Shown here: positions 5,585 through 5,824 of the stretch, piece by piece
Numbering within the stretch: position 1 is the stretch's first letter
How the letters are laid out: each line of letters starts with the position of its first letter
Origin: Porphyromonadaceae bacterium UBA4259
GTDB taxonomy: Bacteria > Bacteroidota > Bacteroidia > Bacteroidales > Muribaculaceae
Length of the DNA: 5,824 nucleotides
Assembly: GCA_002396125.1 (NCBI GenBank)
Contig: DGWL01000069.1
Span: forward strand, 1 to 5,824
Direction: 5' to 3'
Notes under the pieces: generated by a model
Databases searched by the model: none
What the model was told of the DNA's origin: nothing
Seen by the model: only the letters and a program-made list of their open reading frames with translations
Made by a program: the position numbers and the translations under genes

Positions 5585-5652
5585 GCTATGCCATCAACAT
5601 TCACAAAGTGCCGACCAGGCATTAACGGCCTGCTTTCAGGCACCAGCATAGC
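5585..5652 (+). repeat. Nested inverted repeats in gene-free DNA upstream of tRNA-Pro
   Basis: Between the terminator at 5573 and the promoter at 5723 I see no gene, only this structure. GCTATGC (5585-5591) pairs with GCATAGC (5646-5652). Inside it GTGCC (5608-5612) pairs with GGCAC (5639-5643). Innermost, CAGGC (5616-5620) pairs with GCCTG (5628-5632). A second CAGGC (5637-5641) can instead pair with the same GCCTG around a CTTT loop, which would break the middle stem. No promoter or open reading frame explains it. Confidence 0.4.
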
Positions 5653-5722
5653 TCTACACAAGAGAAACAAATTGCAAAAAACATGCTTTGTGAAAATTTA
5701 AAGATAAAAAAAGTTTAAAAAA

Positions 5723-5754
5723 TTTGCACATTTCATCAAGTTACATTACCTTTG
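5723..5754 (+). promoter_or_regulatory. Bacteroidota-type promoter of the right-hand tRNA
   Basis: TTTG at 5723-5726, a 20-nt spacer, then TACCTTTG at 5747-5754. The predicted start is near 5760, which leaves a leader of about 44 nt before the tRNA. The leader has a short palindrome (TTTTCGAAAA, 5761-5770) that would be removed during tRNA maturation. Confidence 0.75.
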
Positions 5755-5803
5755 CATCGCTTTTCGAAAATCGAGATTCATTTCTCAAGTCGAAACAACA
5801 GTT

Positions 5804-5824
5804 CGGGATGTAGCTCAGTCCGGT
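5804..5824 (+). tRNA. Truncated tRNA, probably tRNA-Pro
   Basis: The 5' 21 nt of a tRNA: acceptor strand CGGGATG (5804-5810), T8 A9, D stem GCTC (5813-5816), AGTCCGGT of the D loop. The conserved T8-A9 spacing fixes the first base as C5804, and a C at position 1 together with CGGGATGTAGCTCAG is the usual opening of tRNA-Pro in Bacteroidales. The anticodon lies beyond the window, so the identity is inferred, not read. A promoter lies directly upstream. Confidence 0.75.

Noticed and set aside
5500..5625. 41-codon ORF (ATG at 5500, TAA at 5623-5625) after the DUF4332 gene
   Set aside because: It reads straight through the 12-bp terminator hairpin, has no promoter and gives a composition unlike a real protein (MKFIIMLNICIARKRG...).

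Overview
The window reads as chromosomal DNA from a Bacteroidota bacterium, most likely order Bacteroidales (a Muribaculaceae- or Prevotella-like gut lineage would fit, but genus cannot be fixed from this sequence). The evidence is repeated use of the Bacteroidota promoter form (TTG or TTTG, 19-20 nt, TAnnTTTG), start codons without Shine-Dalgarno sequences in AT-rich leaders, and the families present (DUF4359-like, DUF4332, DUF4434, and a beta-helix protein with a C-terminal segment resembling Bacteroidales phage tail proteins). GC content looks moderate in genes and low in intergenic regions.

Layout. On the minus strand, a promoter at 871-902 reads leftward into a small membrane-anchored DUF4359-like protein (435-827). 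A YiiX/YaeF-type permuted papain-like amidase/peptidase follows (413 down to the window edge, 3' part missing). Divergently, a promoter at 982-1012 drives a small lipoprotein (1051-1428). It is followed by a perfect 10-bp hairpin and a complete tRNA-Gly(CCC) at 1520-1595 for which I see no promoter of its own. A terminator-like hairpin (1683-1702) overlaps the -33 box of the next promoter (1689-1719).

That promoter opens a two-gene unit: a 701-residue right-handed beta-helix protein (1758-3863) with phage-tail-like ends and no signal peptide, then, 21 nt later, a DUF4434 TIM-barrel glycoside-hydrolase-like protein with a twin-arginine signal (3885-4925). A weak intrinsic terminator closes the unit. 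Next is a monocistronic DUF4332 protein with two helix-hairpin-helix motifs (promoter 4986-5016, CDS 5065-5472, strong terminator hairpin 5537-5573). The last 331 nt before the right-hand tRNA hold no convincing gene, but contain a set of nested, partly mutually exclusive inverted repeats (5585-5652) and a strong promoter (5723-5754). That promoter leads into a tRNA cut off by the window end, probably tRNA-Pro, starting at 5804.

How the genes may work together: most is ordinary housekeeping and envelope material. The unusual part is 1683-4925, where a tail-spike-like beta-helix protein without an export signal is paired with an exported predicted glycosidase, just 3' of a tRNA gene and with no SusC/SusD genes or other phage genes in the window. 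A shared role in polysaccharide binding or cleavage is inference. No CRISPR array, insertion sequence, transposase, integrase or att-like direct repeat was seen.
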